From JBGAKG01 sp044224495 (GTDB lineage Bacteria; Myxococcota_A; Polyangia; Polyangiales; Polyangiaceae), in NCBI GenBank assembly GCA_044224495.1, contig JBGAKG010000031.1, forward strand, positions 1 to 64,000: 64,000 nt of DNA. The letters run 5' to 3'. Numbering within the stretch: the first letter of the stretch is position 1; every line of letters begins with the position of its first letter. Position numbers and translations under genes: made by a program. The notes under the pieces are model-generated. The model was given only the letters and a program-made list of their open reading frames with translations, was not told where the DNA came from and made no database searches. Shown piece by piece: positions 27,607-36,843 of the stretch.

Positions 27607-28541
27607 TGCGTGCTACACCACGCTTCGTGGGTTGGGTGAGGAGCGCCGTCGGGCTGAGCTGCGCGATCGCGGTCGCGGCCGCCGTCGGCTGCGGCCTCTC
27701 GTCGGCCGGAACGGCCGATGGCGGCATCGCCGACGCAGGTTTCGACGCGACCACCGACGACGGTGCGACGTCCGACGGGTCGCCACCCACACCGGACGGC
27801 GGTGACGGTGGGCCCCCGAGCGCCGATGGCGGAGACGCCGCGTGCCCCTCCGGCTTGCCGGGACCGGCGCTCGTGCGCGCGAGCGACTTCTGCATCGACT
27901 CCACCGAGGTCACGAAGGCGCAGTACGCGAAGTTCCTCGGCGCGCTCGGCGACGGGGGAATCGGCGATGGCGGCGTCCCCGATGCGGGTGGCGCGCTCGT
28001 CGTCCCGCCGGAGTGCAGCTACAAGAAGGTCGCCGCAGACCTCCTTCCGTCGACGTGGGACCCGACTACCAACGCCCTGCGGCCGGTGACCTACGTCGAC
28101 TGGTGCGACGCGGCGCTCTACTGCCGTTGGACGGGCAAGCACCTCTGCGGGCGCCGCGCGGGCGGGCCGCTCGACTGGAGCGAGGCGGCGAACTCGACCA
28201 AGAACGCGTGGTACGCGGCGTGCTCGCAGGAAGGCCTGCGCACGTGGGCGTACGGCGCCAACTGGGACCCGACGAAGTGCCGCGTGGACGACAACGGCCA
28301 GAAGCCGGCGGACGTGGCGTCCTACGCGCAGTGCGTGGGCGGTTACCCCGGTCTCTTCGACATGACCGGCAACGTCGGCGAGTGGGTCGATCAGTGCGAT
28401 GGTCCCGCCCGCGGCGACAGCTGCAAGATCCTGGGCGGCGATTACGGCACGAACGACGACGACTCACGCTGCGATGCGCGCCAAGATCGCCACCGCGACA
28501 ACGCGGCGAACGACTGGGTCGGCTTCCGCTGCTGCTACTGA
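27606..28541 (+). CDS. FGE-sulfatase (SUMF1)-type domain lipoprotein
   Basis: 311 residues. Signal peptide ending AAAVGC (lipidated Cys) then an Asp/Gly-rich linker (TADGGIADAGFDATTDDG). The rest is a formylglycine-generating-enzyme-like fold with the usual landmarks: FCIDSTEVTKAQYAKFL, PVTYVDWCDAALYCRWTGKHL, MTGNVGEWVDQCDG, and NDWVGFRCCY at the C-terminus. Most bacterial secreted members are not sulfatase activators but binding or structural versions, often next to kinases. Start ATG 27606 overlaps the preceding stop, so it is translated from the kinase-activator operon. It could be the surface sensor or output of that pathway; this is inference. Confidence 0.85.
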   Translation: MRATPRFVGWVRSAVGLSCAIAVAAAVGCGLSSAGTADGGIADAGFDATTDDGATSDGSPPTPDGGDGGPPSADGGDAACPSGLPGPALVRASDFCIDSTEVTKAQYAKFLGALGDGGIGDGGVPDAGGALVVPPECSYKKVAADLLPSTWDPTTNALRPVTYVDWCDAALYCRWTGKHLCGRRAGGPLDWSEAANSTKNAWYAACSQEGLRTWAYGANWDPTKCRVDDNGQKPADVASYAQCVGGYPGLFDMTGNVGEWVDQCDGPARGDSCKILGGDYGTNDDDSRCDARQDRHRDNAANDWVGFRCCY

Positions 28542-28560
28542 GCCGTCGCCACGCGACCCC

Positions 28561-30102
28561 TCAGCTCTTCGCCGAGAACCGCTTCGGGAACGCTCCGAGG
28601 AGCGTGAACACGGCGCCGAGCTTCGCGAAGATCGAGGTGGTACCGCTCCGAATCTTCGCGAGCGACAGCGCGATCGTCCGAAGCGCGGGGGTGTACGGGT
28701 ACCACCACATCTCGCGCTTGGCGCCCGAGCGATCGGCGAGGACGAAACGCGGACGCGTGAGCATGTCGAGCGCGAGCGGAGAGTTGGTGATGCCGTAACC
28801 CGTCTCGCCGTGGCCGCTCCACGGGGCCGCCGGGAGCGCGCCGGTGAAGGCGTGGTTGTTGATGGTCACGACGCCGGCGCGAAGATCGCGGGAGAGCTCC
28901 TCGGCCTTGTCGACGTCCTTGGACCAGATGCTCGCGGTGAGCCCGTAGCGCGAGTCGTTGGCGAGCTCGATTGCCTCCGCGGCGTCGTCGACGACGCGGA
29001 TCGGGAGGACCGGGCCGAACGTCTCGTCCTGCATGAGCGCGACGTCGTCCTTCTCGAGGCGGAGGACCGTCGGCGCGTACATGTACCCCTTCTCGCCGCG
29101 CTCGCCGCCGACCAGGACCTTCGCGCCGGCTTCCTTGGCGCCGTCGACGTGCTCCTCGACGATCTTGCGCTGGGCCTCGGTCGTGAGGGGACCGACCTCG
29201 CGCTCCTCGAGCGCCTTCGCCGTCTCGACGACCTTCTTGATGAACTCGTCGGCGATCGACTTCACGACGTAGACGCGCTCGATCGAGGCGCAGTTCTGAC
29301 CCGCGTTCGTGAAGGCGCCCCAGACGACGCCGTTCGCGGCGCGCTCGACGTTCGCGTCGCCGAGGACGATCGCAGCGTCCTTGCCGCCGAGCTCGAGCGA
29401 GCACGGCACGAGGCGCTCGGCGCAGGCGACCGCCACGCGCTTGCCGGTGCGCACGCTGCCGGTGAAGACGACGAGGTCGACGTCCGCCGAGGTGAGCGCG
29501 CCGCCGACGTCTCCCCCGCCCTGCACGAGCTGGAGCACGCCTTCGGGGACGATGCCGTCGAAGAGCTCGGCGACGAGCGCGCCGCAGCGAGCGGACACCT
29601 CGCTCGGCTTGAAGAGCACCGCGTTTCCGGCGAGGAGCGCCGGGATCAGCGTGCGGAGCGGGAGAGCGACCGGGTAGTTCCACGGCATGATGACCGCGAC
29701 GACGCCGCGCGCCTCGCGGTGGACCACGCCGCTCTTCCCGGCGTAGGTGAGCGGGTCGAGATCGACGTCGACCGGCTCCATGTGCTCCGCGATCGCGGCG
29801 CACCAGTAGGAGACGACGTCGGCCGAGGGCAGCACCTCCGAGAGGACGCCCTCCTCGAACGGCTTGCCGACCTCCTTCTCGCAGAGCTTCGCGATCTTCT
29901 CGGCGCGGTCGAGGATGCGGTCCTTCACCTCGATGAGCTTCTCCGCACGCTCTTCGGGGCTCAGCCGGCCCCACGCTCGCTGGGCCTTTCGCGCGGCCTT
30001 CACCATGTCGGCGATCGCGGTCGGCGCGGTCGCCTCGACGGACTCGAGCGAAGCGCCGTCGCGCGGGCTCTTCATCGGAAACGGCGTGGTGGTCTCGGAC
30101 AT
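28561..30102 (-). CDS. Aldehyde dehydrogenase (NAD(P)-dependent) with C-terminal extension
   Basis: 513 residues. Complete ALDH fold: cofactor segment MPWNYPVALPLRTLIPALLAG (in part), FTGSVRTGKRVA, general-base Glu in LELGGKDAAIVL and catalytic Cys in NAGQNCASIERVYV. It resembles succinate-semialdehyde or coniferyl-type dehydrogenases that act on medium hydrophobic aldehydes. About 55 residues at the end (MWWYPYTPALRTIALSLAKI...FTLLGAFPKRFSAKS) extend beyond the usual ALDH end and are amphipathic, perhaps anchoring the enzyme at the membrane as in fatty-aldehyde dehydrogenases. TATAGA lies 7 bp before ATG 30102, again suggesting a leaderless message. Confidence 0.92.
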   Translation of the reverse strand: MSETTTPFPMKSPRDGASLESVEATAPTAIADMVKAARKAQRAWGRLSPEERAEKLIEVKDRILDRAEKIAKLCEKEVGKPFEEGVLSEVLPSADVVSYWCAAIAEHMEPVDVDLDPLTYAGKSGVVHREARGVVAVIMPWNYPVALPLRTLIPALLAGNAVLFKPSEVSARCGALVAELFDGIVPEGVLQLVQGGGDVGGALTSADVDLVVFTGSVRTGKRVAVACAERLVPCSLELGGKDAAIVLGDANVERAANGVVWGAFTNAGQNCASIERVYVVKSIADEFIKKVVETAKALEEREVGPLTTEAQRKIVEEHVDGAKEAGAKVLVGGERGEKGYMYAPTVLRLEKDDVALMQDETFGPVLPIRVVDDAAEAIELANDSRYGLTASIWSKDVDKAEELSRDLRAGVVTINNHAFTGALPAAPWSGHGETGYGITNSPLALDMLTRPRFVLADRSGAKREMWWYPYTPALRTIALSLAKIRSGTTSIFAKLGAVFTLLGAFPKRFSAKS

Positions 30103-30115
30103 GCGCGCTTCTATA

Positions 30116-30652
30116 TCACGGCCGGCACCATCCACTCCCGCAGCGAGGAGGGGGCAGCGCCGGGCAGGTCGCGCACGGCAGGGGGACGTTCCGCGCCGCG
30201 CAGTCGTTGTGGGCGGCCAGCGCACGCGACGCGAGCTCCTTGGTCGCCGCGGTACGGACGCCGACCCCGCAGGTCCCGGGCATCCCGCAGCCGGTGTAGA
30301 CCACGGCGCAATCGGCGTCGCTGGTGCAGCTCCGGTTCTGGTCGATGAAGACGCCAACGCGATGGATGGCGGGGCACAGGGCCCCCTGATCGCCGAACTT
30401 GGGAGGTGGAGCCTCGCTCGCCGCCCCGCCCGGCTTCGCAGACGCACTCGTGGACGCGGACGCGGTCGCCGACACGGACGCGGTCGCCGACACGGACCCG
30501 GACGCGGACGCGGACACGGACACGGACTCGGTCCCGGACGCGGACCCAGGCACCGTCACGGTCGCCGGCTCGTCCCGCCGCGCCGCGCACGCGACGAACG
30601 GAGCCAACGCGACCACCGCGAGCCCACCCGCGAGTCCGATCCGGAGCTTCAT
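30116..30652 (-). CDS. Ser-Ala-linker lipoprotein at the end of the purE-sbcC operon
   Basis: 178 residues: signal peptide ending PFVACA (Cys22), a linker of Ser-Ala/Ser-Val repeats (about 36-78), and a C-terminal disulfide-rich domain of about 95 residues with ten Cys, for example NRSCTSDADCAVVYTGCG, MPGTCGVG and LPCATCPALPPPRCGSGWC. The domain looks like the small Cys-rich heads common on myxobacterial lipoproteins. Its ATG (30650-30652) overlaps the stop of the SbcC-like gene as ATGA, so it is probably made from the same message, an odd partner for a DNA-repair ATPase. No function can be given. Confidence 0.75.
   Translation of the reverse strand: MKLRIGLAGGLAVVALAPFVACAARRDEPATVTVPGSASGTESVSVSASASGSVSATASVSATASASTSASAKPGGAASEAPPPKFGDQGALCPAIHRVGVFIDQNRSCTSDADCAVVYTGCGMPGTCGVGVRTAATKELASRALAAHNDCAARNVPLPCATCPALPPPRCGSGWCRP
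30440..30548 (-). repeat. Hexanucleotide-like coding repeat in the 30116 lipoprotein
   Basis: Degenerate GACGCG/GACACG/GTCGCC 6-bp units on the plus strand encode the Ser-Ala/Val linker. It is less regular than the tract at 19278. Confidence 0.7.
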
Positions 30653-33600
30653 GGCGCGAGCTTGGCAGAGCTCGCGGGCGGCGCCAAGCGCTCCGCGAGC
30701 CGATGGATCGCCGCGCGCTCCCCGAGCGCATCGCGCGCGAGCGCCGTCACGTGCTCGTGATGCGTGAAGAGGATCACCTGCATCTTGGCCGCGATCTCGC
30801 CGAGGACCTCGAAGGTCGCGCGAGCGCGCGCATCGTCGAAGTGCACGAGCACGTCGTCGAGCACGAGCGGGAGCGGGTCCGTCGCCTCGGCGGTGCGCAG
30901 CAGCGTCGCGAGGCGGAGCGCGAGGTAGAGCTGGTCACGCGAGCCTTCGCTGAGCGACTTCACGTCGAGCGAGCCCCCGCTCGCGCGGACGGCACGGAGG
31001 ACGGGAGCCCCCTTCTCGTCGTCGTCGACCCGAAGCCCGCGGAACGAGCCGAGCGTCAGGCGCTCGAAGAACGCCCCTGCGTGCCCGACGACGGGAGCCT
31101 CGTTCGAGGCGCGGTAGCGCTCCATCTCGCGGCGCAGCAGCACCGACGCCGCGCGCAGGCGCGCGTAGCGGAGCGCGAGGTCGCGGATCTTCGCGCGCTC
31201 CGCCTCGGCTTCCGCGCTCGCATCGAGCGCCGTCGACCGCGACTCGAAGTCGGCGAGACCGGCCATCTGTCCGCCGAGGTCGTGCCCGACGCGGCGCAGA
31301 CGATCGTCGACCGCGTCGAGCTCCTGCTCGAGCGCCTCGCGGCGCGCCTCCAGCACGGCGAGGTTTCCCTCCTCGCTCCCGCGATCGACGAACTTCGCGC
31401 CGAGCGCGGCGATTGTCTCCGCGATGTCGGCGCGCTGCTCCTGGAGCGTGCGCGCCTCGCCCGCGAGGCTCGCTCGCTTCGCCGCGAGCTCCTTGGAGAG
31501 CGCGGTGCGCTCCTTCGCGCGCTCGAGCTCGGCGCGGTGGCGCCGGACCAGCGCATCGCCCGCGTCCAGGACGTCCCCCGCGATCGGCTCCGCCGCGAGC
31601 CGCGCGAGCTCGCCGATCTCGGCGCCCAACCGCGCCCGCTCGGCGGCGGTGCGCTCGAGCCGCGCATCGAGGTCGGCGAGCGCCCGGCGCGTCCGCTCCG
31701 CCTCGCGCTGACGCGCGACGAGGTCCTTCGCCTCGCGCGGAGACGCCCCACGCGGGAGCCCCGCCTCCACGAGCGCCTCCTCTGCGCGCTGCGAGGCCGC
31801 GCCGTGGGCGGTGACGACGGCGGCCAACGCCGCCTCGTCCTTCGCGAGCCGAGCAGCGGCCGTGCGCGCCTCGCCCAGGAGGCCGAGCCGCGCCTCTGCG
31901 CGGGCGATGCGGTCGGGGTCACCTTCGCTCGCGAGCGCGCGGTCGAGCGCGGCGAGCGCATCCGCGACCGTCCGATCGTGCTCGCGCAACGTCGCTTCGT
32001 GCTCGGCGATGCTCGCATCGAGCCGGAGGAGCTCCGCGTGGGTCGCGACGAGCTCGCGCACGACGGTCGGCGCCGCGTCGATCCCGGCCACCGCCCGCCA
32101 GCGGCTCCGCGCAGCGGTGTGCGCGTCGCCGGCTTCCGCGCGCGCGCTCCGCGCCCGTTCGAGCGCCTCGGCGAGCACGCGCAGGTCCACATCGAGCGCT
32201 TGCAGCTTGCCCACGCGCTCGGCGCTCGCGAGCATCGCATCCGCGAGCTCGTCCGCGCGCCGCACCGTCGCGTCCACGGCGGCGCGATCCGCCTTGCCCT
32301 TCGCCGCGAACGCACTGGCGAGGAGCTCGTCGCGCGCTGCCCGGGCTGCACGGAGCTCTTCCACCGTCGGTGGGGCGCTCGCGCCGATGCTCTTCTCGCG
32401 CTCTGCCTGCTTCGCGCCGAGCTCGCGCTCGAGCCGCGCGACCTCGGCGTTCGCCGTCGTCACGCGCGCCTCGAGCTCGGCGAGCTCGCGTTCGTGGAGA
32501 TCCACCTCGGCCGCGACGACCGGCGCCCGCGTGTGCGGATCCCACGGGAGCGCACGCGCACGCACCGCGCGCTCGGCCACCGCGCGCTCGAGCGTCCGCT
32601 CCAGCTTGGCGCGGAGCGCGGCCACGTCCCCGAGCGCGCGCACGCGCTCGAGCGCACGGCGGAGGATTCCTTCGGCCTCGGGCTCGGGCACGAGCGGCGC
32701 CTCGGCGCGCGCGTCGCGGACCCGGGCCTCGAGCGCGGTCCGACGGAGCGCGAGCTCCTCGAGCGGCTCCACCGCGGCGAGGACGCGCCCGAGCGCCGCC
32801 TCGTCGGCGACCCGTGCCACCGCGTCCCCCGCGATCCGAGCGAGCTCGCCCGCGAGCACGCCTCGTTCCCGCTCCCACGCGGGGCGATCGAGCTCGGCGC
32901 GGCGAAGGTCGGGCAAGCGCTCCGCGAGCGCTTCGATCCGCCCGCCGAGCGCCGCGATCGCCTCGTCCACGACGACGGCGGCGAGGCGCTGCTCGAGATC
33001 GGCGATCGTCCCCTCGACCAAGCGCGCGTGGCGGGCGTTCGTGTGCGCCACGTCGAGCACGCGGAGCAGCTTGTCGACCAGCGTGCGCTCGGTCACGAGC
33101 GCGTCGCGCTGCTGGTTGAGGTCGACCTGCTCCCGGCGGAGCTGCTCGACGAGGTCGCGCTGGCTCTCCCACGCGCTGCGGTCCGTTCCCTCGCTCCGCG
33201 CCTTGGCGTCCCGGAAGGCCTTGAGCGCGAGGTGGAGCGGCTGCGTCTTCCCGCGCGGGGTGAAGATCGCATCGGCCTCGGCGCGGAGCTCGCGCTCGAG
33301 CGCCACCACCCCGGTCCGCCCGAGCGCCGCCGAGAAGAGCAGCTCGGCCGCGTCGCCCTCGCCGTCGAGGAGCTCCTCCGCTCCGCTCCGCAGCGACTCG
33401 TGGTCGAGCCCCCACGCGCGCGCGAAGAGCTCGCGCGAGATGCCGCCGAGCCAGCGCGAGAGCTCGTTCTCGTCGGCGCTCTCGCCGGACGCCGTCCGCA
33501 GGGTGTCCTTCTTCCCTTTGCTCCGCACGACCTCCCAACGCTCGCCGCGCGGTCCGACGAGCGTCGCGCCGAGCAACAGATCCTGCGTGCGATGCAGGTG

Positions 33601-33786
33601 TGCATCGGGGGTCTGGTGCGGGAACCCGAAGAGCAGATCGCCGATCGCACGGAGCGTCGTCGATTTGCCCGCTTCGTTCGGCCCGAAGACGACGTCGACG
33701 CCGCCCTCCGGCCGGGGCGGTGCGAACTCGATCGTCGTGCCGGTGAAGGGCCCGAACGCCGTGAGGACGAGCCGCGCGAGCCTCAC
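30649..33786 (-). CDS. SbcC/Rad50-like SMC-type ATPase (YhaN class)
   Basis: 1045 residues. The N-terminal ATPase half has Walker A VVFGPNEAGKST (about 32-40) and the C-terminal half has signature SLSEGSRDQLYLALRLA and Walker B PLVLDDVLVHFDD with a final His-containing switch (FTHHEHV). Between them lie about 800 residues of Ala/Glu/Arg-rich coiled coil. The Rad50 zinc hook CXXC is absent, and I find no Cys at all, which fits the YhaN branch rather than true SbcC. With the adjacent SbcD/YhaO-like nuclease it should form a DNA-end-processing complex. Start GTG 33786 overlaps the nuclease stop (GTGA); the stop overlaps the next lipoprotein start (ATGA). Confidence 0.9.
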   Translation of the reverse strand: MRLARLVLTAFGPFTGTTIEFAPPRPEGGVDVVFGPNEAGKSTTLRAIGDLLFGFPHQTPDAHLHRTQDLLLGATLVGPRGERWEVVRSKGKKDTLRTASGESADENELSRWLGGISRELFARAWGLDHESLRSGAEELLDGEGDAAELLFSAALGRTGVVALERELRAEADAIFTPRGKTQPLHLALKAFRDAKARSEGTDRSAWESQRDLVEQLRREQVDLNQQRDALVTERTLVDKLLRVLDVAHTNARHARLVEGTIADLEQRLAAVVVDEAIAALGGRIEALAERLPDLRRAELDRPAWERERGVLAGELARIAGDAVARVADEAALGRVLAAVEPLEELALRRTALEARVRDARAEAPLVPEPEAEGILRRALERVRALGDVAALRAKLERTLERAVAERAVRARALPWDPHTRAPVVAAEVDLHERELAELEARVTTANAEVARLERELGAKQAEREKSIGASAPPTVEELRAARAARDELLASAFAAKGKADRAAVDATVRRADELADAMLASAERVGKLQALDVDLRVLAEALERARSARAEAGDAHTAARSRWRAVAGIDAAPTVVRELVATHAELLRLDASIAEHEATLREHDRTVADALAALDRALASEGDPDRIARAEARLGLLGEARTAAARLAKDEAALAAVVTAHGAASQRAEEALVEAGLPRGASPREAKDLVARQREAERTRRALADLDARLERTAAERARLGAEIGELARLAAEPIAGDVLDAGDALVRRHRAELERAKERTALSKELAAKRASLAGEARTLQEQRADIAETIAALGAKFVDRGSEEGNLAVLEARREALEQELDAVDDRLRRVGHDLGGQMAGLADFESRSTALDASAEAEAERAKIRDLALRYARLRAASVLLRREMERYRASNEAPVVGHAGAFFERLTLGSFRGLRVDDDEKGAPVLRAVRASGGSLDVKSLSEGSRDQLYLALRLATLLRTAEATDPLPLVLDDVLVHFDDARARATFEVLGEIAAKMQVILFTHHEHVTALARDALGERAAIHRLAERLAPPASSAKLAP

Positions 33787-35060
33787 GACGGCTCCTCTTC
33801 GGCCGGGTCGCCCTCGAGCAGGGCGGGGACCACGAGCCGCTCGGCATCGCCGAGGATCGCCGCGATCGCGTCCGGACCCGCGAGCGCGAGCCGTGGGTCC
33901 TCGCCGTCCAGCCCGAGCGGCGCGAGCTTGGTGCGGAGCTCCGCGAGCGCGGCTTCGATCTCGGCGACGGTCTCCGCGTCGGGCGTCGCTCCGCCGGCGC
34001 GCAGCGCGCGCGCGAGCTGGCCGATCGCATCGTCGCGCAAGGCAATCGCCTCGCCGAGCTCGGGCGGCGCGAGCGCGAGCTCGACCTTCTCGATCCACGC
34101 GGGCGCGACCTCGCTCGCGAGCGCGCGCACCTCGGCTTCGAACGCGGGCTCGCCGAGCGCGCGCGCCAGCTTGCCGTCCGGCGCGCCCTCGACGGCGACG
34201 CGGACCGCGAGCGGGCGCTCCTCGGCCCCATCGCGAAGGAGAGCCAGCGCGTCACGCAGCCGCTCGAGTACGTCGTCCTCACGCTCGCCCGCGCGCGCCG
34301 GCGCCGCCGCGCGACCCCACCGCACGACATCGAACACGAGCGGCTCGACGCTCCGGATCGCTCCGCCTTCGATCGTGACGACGGTCGCTCCCTTCGGCCC
34401 CGTCTCCTTCGCGTGGCGGCCCTGCAGGTTCCCCGGGAACACGATCCACGGCGCCTCGTGCAGGACCTCGCGCGCGTGGACGTGCCCGAGGGCCCAGTAG
34501 TCGTACCCGCGCTCGACGAGCCACGCCGGCCGGCACGGCGCATAGCCCTGGTGCCCTGCCCGCCCGTCCACCGAGGTGTGGAGCATGCCGACGTTGACGA
34601 GCCCCGCGCGCGGAGCCGGATACGCGAGCGAGAGGTCTTCGAGCTCCTCGCGATGGCCGAACCCGCGCCCATGCACGGCGATGCCCAGATCCTCCAGCAC
34701 GAGCGTCTCGACCGAGCGCGTGGAGAGCTCGCGCACGTGCTCGGGCAAGCGGAGGTTCTTCGTGATCTGGCTCGCGGCATCGTGGTTGCCGCGGAGCAGG
34801 ACGACGCGCGCGCCGACCTCGCGCAAGCGGTTCATCTGCTGGACGAAGAAGAGCCCGGTCGCCCAGTCCCTCCAATCGCCGTCGTAGAGATCGCCCGCGA
34901 TCAGGAGGAGCTCGATCCGCTCCTCGAGGCAGTAGTCGACGAGGCGCCGAAACGCGCGCCGCGTCGCCTCCCGGATCTCGGCGACCGGGGCGCCTTCGTA
35001 GCGAGCGAGTCCGCGCAGCGGGCTGTCGAGGTGGATGTCGGCGGCGTGGACGAACCGCAC
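33783..35060 (-). CDS. SbcD/Mre11-like (YhaO-type) DNA exonuclease
   Basis: 425 residues. Calcineurin-like phosphoesterase domain with the full metal-ligand set: FVHAADIHLDSP, IAGDLYDGDW, LLRGNHDAASQI, MLHTSVDG and ALGHVHAREVL. A helical C-terminal region (about 275-425) should bind the coiled-coil ATPase. It would cut hairpins or process double-strand breaks with the adjacent SbcC/YhaN-like protein. The GTG at 35060 follows the purK stop with no gap (TGA-GTG), so the repair pair is fused to the purine operon by position. This order is unusual and suggests shared demand during rapid DNA synthesis or repair; that idea is inference. Confidence 0.9.
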   Translation of the reverse strand: MRFVHAADIHLDSPLRGLARYEGAPVAEIREATRRAFRRLVDYCLEERIELLLIAGDLYDGDWRDWATGLFFVQQMNRLREVGARVVLLRGNHDAASQITKNLRLPEHVRELSTRSVETLVLEDLGIAVHGRGFGHREELEDLSLAYPAPRAGLVNVGMLHTSVDGRAGHQGYAPCRPAWLVERGYDYWALGHVHAREVLHEAPWIVFPGNLQGRHAKETGPKGATVVTIEGGAIRSVEPLVFDVVRWGRAAAPARAGEREDDVLERLRDALALLRDGAEERPLAVRVAVEGAPDGKLARALGEPAFEAEVRALASEVAPAWIEKVELALAPPELGEAIALRDDAIGQLARALRAGGATPDAETVAEIEAALAELRTKLAPLGLDGEDPRLALAGPDAIAAILGDAERLVVPALLEGDPAEEEPS

Positions 35061-36233
35061 TCACCCGCTCCGGCGCGAGCTCTTCCGCGCGGGCACTGCC
35101 TCGAGCGCACGCCCCGCCGCCGTCACGCGCGCGACGGCCTCCGCCGGCGTCTTCCCGACGGCAGAGAGGTGCCCCATCTTCCGGCCGGGCCGCGCCTCGC
35201 GCTTGCCGTAGAGGTGCAGGCGCACGCCGGCGAGCGAGAGCGCGCGGTCGAAGGGCGGCTGCTTCTTCGGGTGCTGGAGCCACGTCTCGCCGAGGAGGTT
35301 CTGGATCGCCACCGGACGCGTGACGTCGGTCGCTCCGAGCGGCAGGTCGCACACCGCCCGAACGGCTTGCTCGAACTGACTCGTGAGGCAGCCGACCTCG
35401 GTGCCGTGGAACGTGTTGTGCGGGCGCGGCGCCAGCTCGTTCACGAGCACGGTGCCGTCCTCGAGCCAGAAGAACTCGACCACGAGGAGCCCGACGAGGC
35501 CGAGCTTCTTGGCGCACTCGAGAGCGATGGCTTTGGTCTGCTCCGCGATGCGCTTGGGGATCGGCGCCGGCATGACCGAGTGAGCGAGGATGCGATCCTC
35601 GTGGTGGTTCAGCGACGGGGCGTAGACGGCGATCTCCCCCGCCGGTCGGCGCGCGACCAGGATCGAGAGCTCGCCGCGGATCTGGAGCGCGGCCTCGGCC
35701 ACGACCGGCATGTTGCCGAGCTCTCCGAACGCGGCCGCGGCGCCGTCGGGGCGGGCGACGACGACCTGACCGCGCCCGTCGTAGCCACCGCGGCTGGCCT
35801 TCGCGTAGACGGTGCCGAGCTCGGTCACCGCCGCGCCGAGCTGCGCGGCGCTGCGGGCGACGCGGAACGGTCCGACGGGGAAGCCACGCCGCGCGAGCCA
35901 CTGCTTCTGGAGCACGCGGTCTTGAATGATGGCGAGCACCTTCGACGACGGCCGCACGGGGACGTGCTTCGCGGCGGCGTCGAGGCTCGCGGTCGCGACC
36001 TTCTCGATCTCGAGCGTGACGACGTCGCACCCGCGGCCGAGCGCTTCGGCGGCGCGCACGTCGTCGAAGGGGGCGGTGATGCAGCGATCGACGACGAAGC
36101 GCGCGGCGCACGACGCGTCCGGATCGAGCGCGATGACGTGGTAGCCGAGCGTGCGCGCGGCCATCGCCATCATGCGCCCGAGCTGACCGCCGCCGAAGAT
36201 GCCGATCGTGGCACCAGGGAGGATGACGGTCAC
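35061..36233 (-). CDS. purK: N5-carboxyaminoimidazole ribonucleotide synthetase
   Basis: ATP-dependent carboxylation of AIR to N5-CAIR in purine synthesis; 390 residues, normal length. ATP-grasp architecture: N-terminal IGIFGGGQLGRMMA, the ATP segment ASRGGYDGRGQ, and metal-binding VVEFFWLEDGTVLVNELAPRPHNTFHGTE. It lies just after purE, with GTG start overlapping the purE stop (GTGA), the usual purEK pair. The C-terminus is followed without gap by the SbcD-like gene. The N-terminal MTVILPGATIGIFGGG is two to five residues longer than most, which is harmless. Confidence 0.95.
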   Translation of the reverse strand: MTVILPGATIGIFGGGQLGRMMAMAARTLGYHVIALDPDASCAARFVVDRCITAPFDDVRAAEALGRGCDVVTLEIEKVATASLDAAAKHVPVRPSSKVLAIIQDRVLQKQWLARRGFPVGPFRVARSAAQLGAAVTELGTVYAKASRGGYDGRGQVVVARPDGAAAAFGELGNMPVVAEAALQIRGELSILVARRPAGEIAVYAPSLNHHEDRILAHSVMPAPIPKRIAEQTKAIALECAKKLGLVGLLVVEFFWLEDGTVLVNELAPRPHNTFHGTEVGCLTSQFEQAVRAVCDLPLGATDVTRPVAIQNLLGETWLQHPKKQPPFDRALSLAGVRLHLYGKREARPGRKMGHLSAVGKTPAEAVARVTAAGRALEAVPARKSSRRSG

Positions 36234-36727
36234 TTCGTCGACTCCGGCAGCTTCATCGCGAGGACTTCGTCTTTCCGCGCGGCCCGCCAGGCGCGTAGCC
36301 GCTCGCGGACCTCGGGGTGCTTCGCGGCGACGATCTGCGCCGCGAGGAGACCCGCGTTGGCGGCGCCGGGCTTGCCGATCGCGAGGGTGCCGACGGGGAC
36401 GCCTTTGGGCATCTGCGCGATGGAGAGGATCGCGTCGACGCCCTGAAGCACCGTGGCCGGGACGGGAACGCCGAGCACGGGGAGCAGCGTCTTGGCGGCG
36501 ACCATGCCCGGAAGATGCGCAGCGCCGCCGGCGCCGGCGACGATCACGAGGAGCCCGCGGCTCTCGGCCGTCTCGGCGTAGCGGAACATCTCGTCGGGCG
36601 TGCGGTGGGCCGAGACGACTTTGGACTCGTAGGGGACGCCGAGCTCCGCGAGCACCTGGCAGGTCGCTTCCATGCAGGACCAGTCGCTCTGGCTGCCCAT
36701 GATGACGCCGACGAGGGGGGAATTCAC
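36230..36727 (-). CDS. purE: N5-CAIR mutase
   Basis: Converts N5-CAIR to CAIR, class I PurE; about 165 residues. The active-site region is intact: VGVIMGSQSDWSCMEATC, SAHRTPDEMFRYAE, VIVAGAGGAAHLPGMVA and GVPVGTLAIGKPGAANAGLLA. The start is uncertain: GTG 36727 gives MNSPLVGVIMGS, the length usual for the family, while ATG 36772 would add 15 polar residues. It is the first gene of the operon purE-purK-sbcD-like-sbcC-like-lipoprotein, divergent from the SUKH gene. Confidence 0.93.
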   Translation of the reverse strand: MNSPLVGVIMGSQSDWSCMEATCQVLAELGVPYESKVVSAHRTPDEMFRYAETAESRGLLVIVAGAGGAAHLPGMVAAKTLLPVLGVPVPATVLQGVDAILSIAQMPKGVPVGTLAIGKPGAANAGLLAAQIVAAKHPEVRERLRAWRAARKDEVLAMKLPESTK

Positions 36728-36831
36728 GGTGGTCCGGACGTTCCTATCATGACCACGGGTGGTCGTCGTCATCGACCTCGTTCCGGGGGCCACGGTGGGT
36801 CGGAGGTCGACCGGACACGCTCGCGAGGAGG

Positions 36832-36837
36832 TAGATT
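36832..36837 (+). promoter_or_regulatory. -10 element of the SUKH gene
   Basis: TAGATT, ending 6 bp before ATG 36844. A GTG at 36841 is in frame, but the spacing rule seen in neighbouring genes favours the ATG. Confidence 0.45.
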
Positions 36838-36843
36838 CCGGTG

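Noticed and set aside
30406..34500. Plus-strand open frame of about 1360 codons
   Set aside because: Antisense to the SbcC-like gene, whose Walker motifs and signature are unmistakable; the shadow shows no domain.
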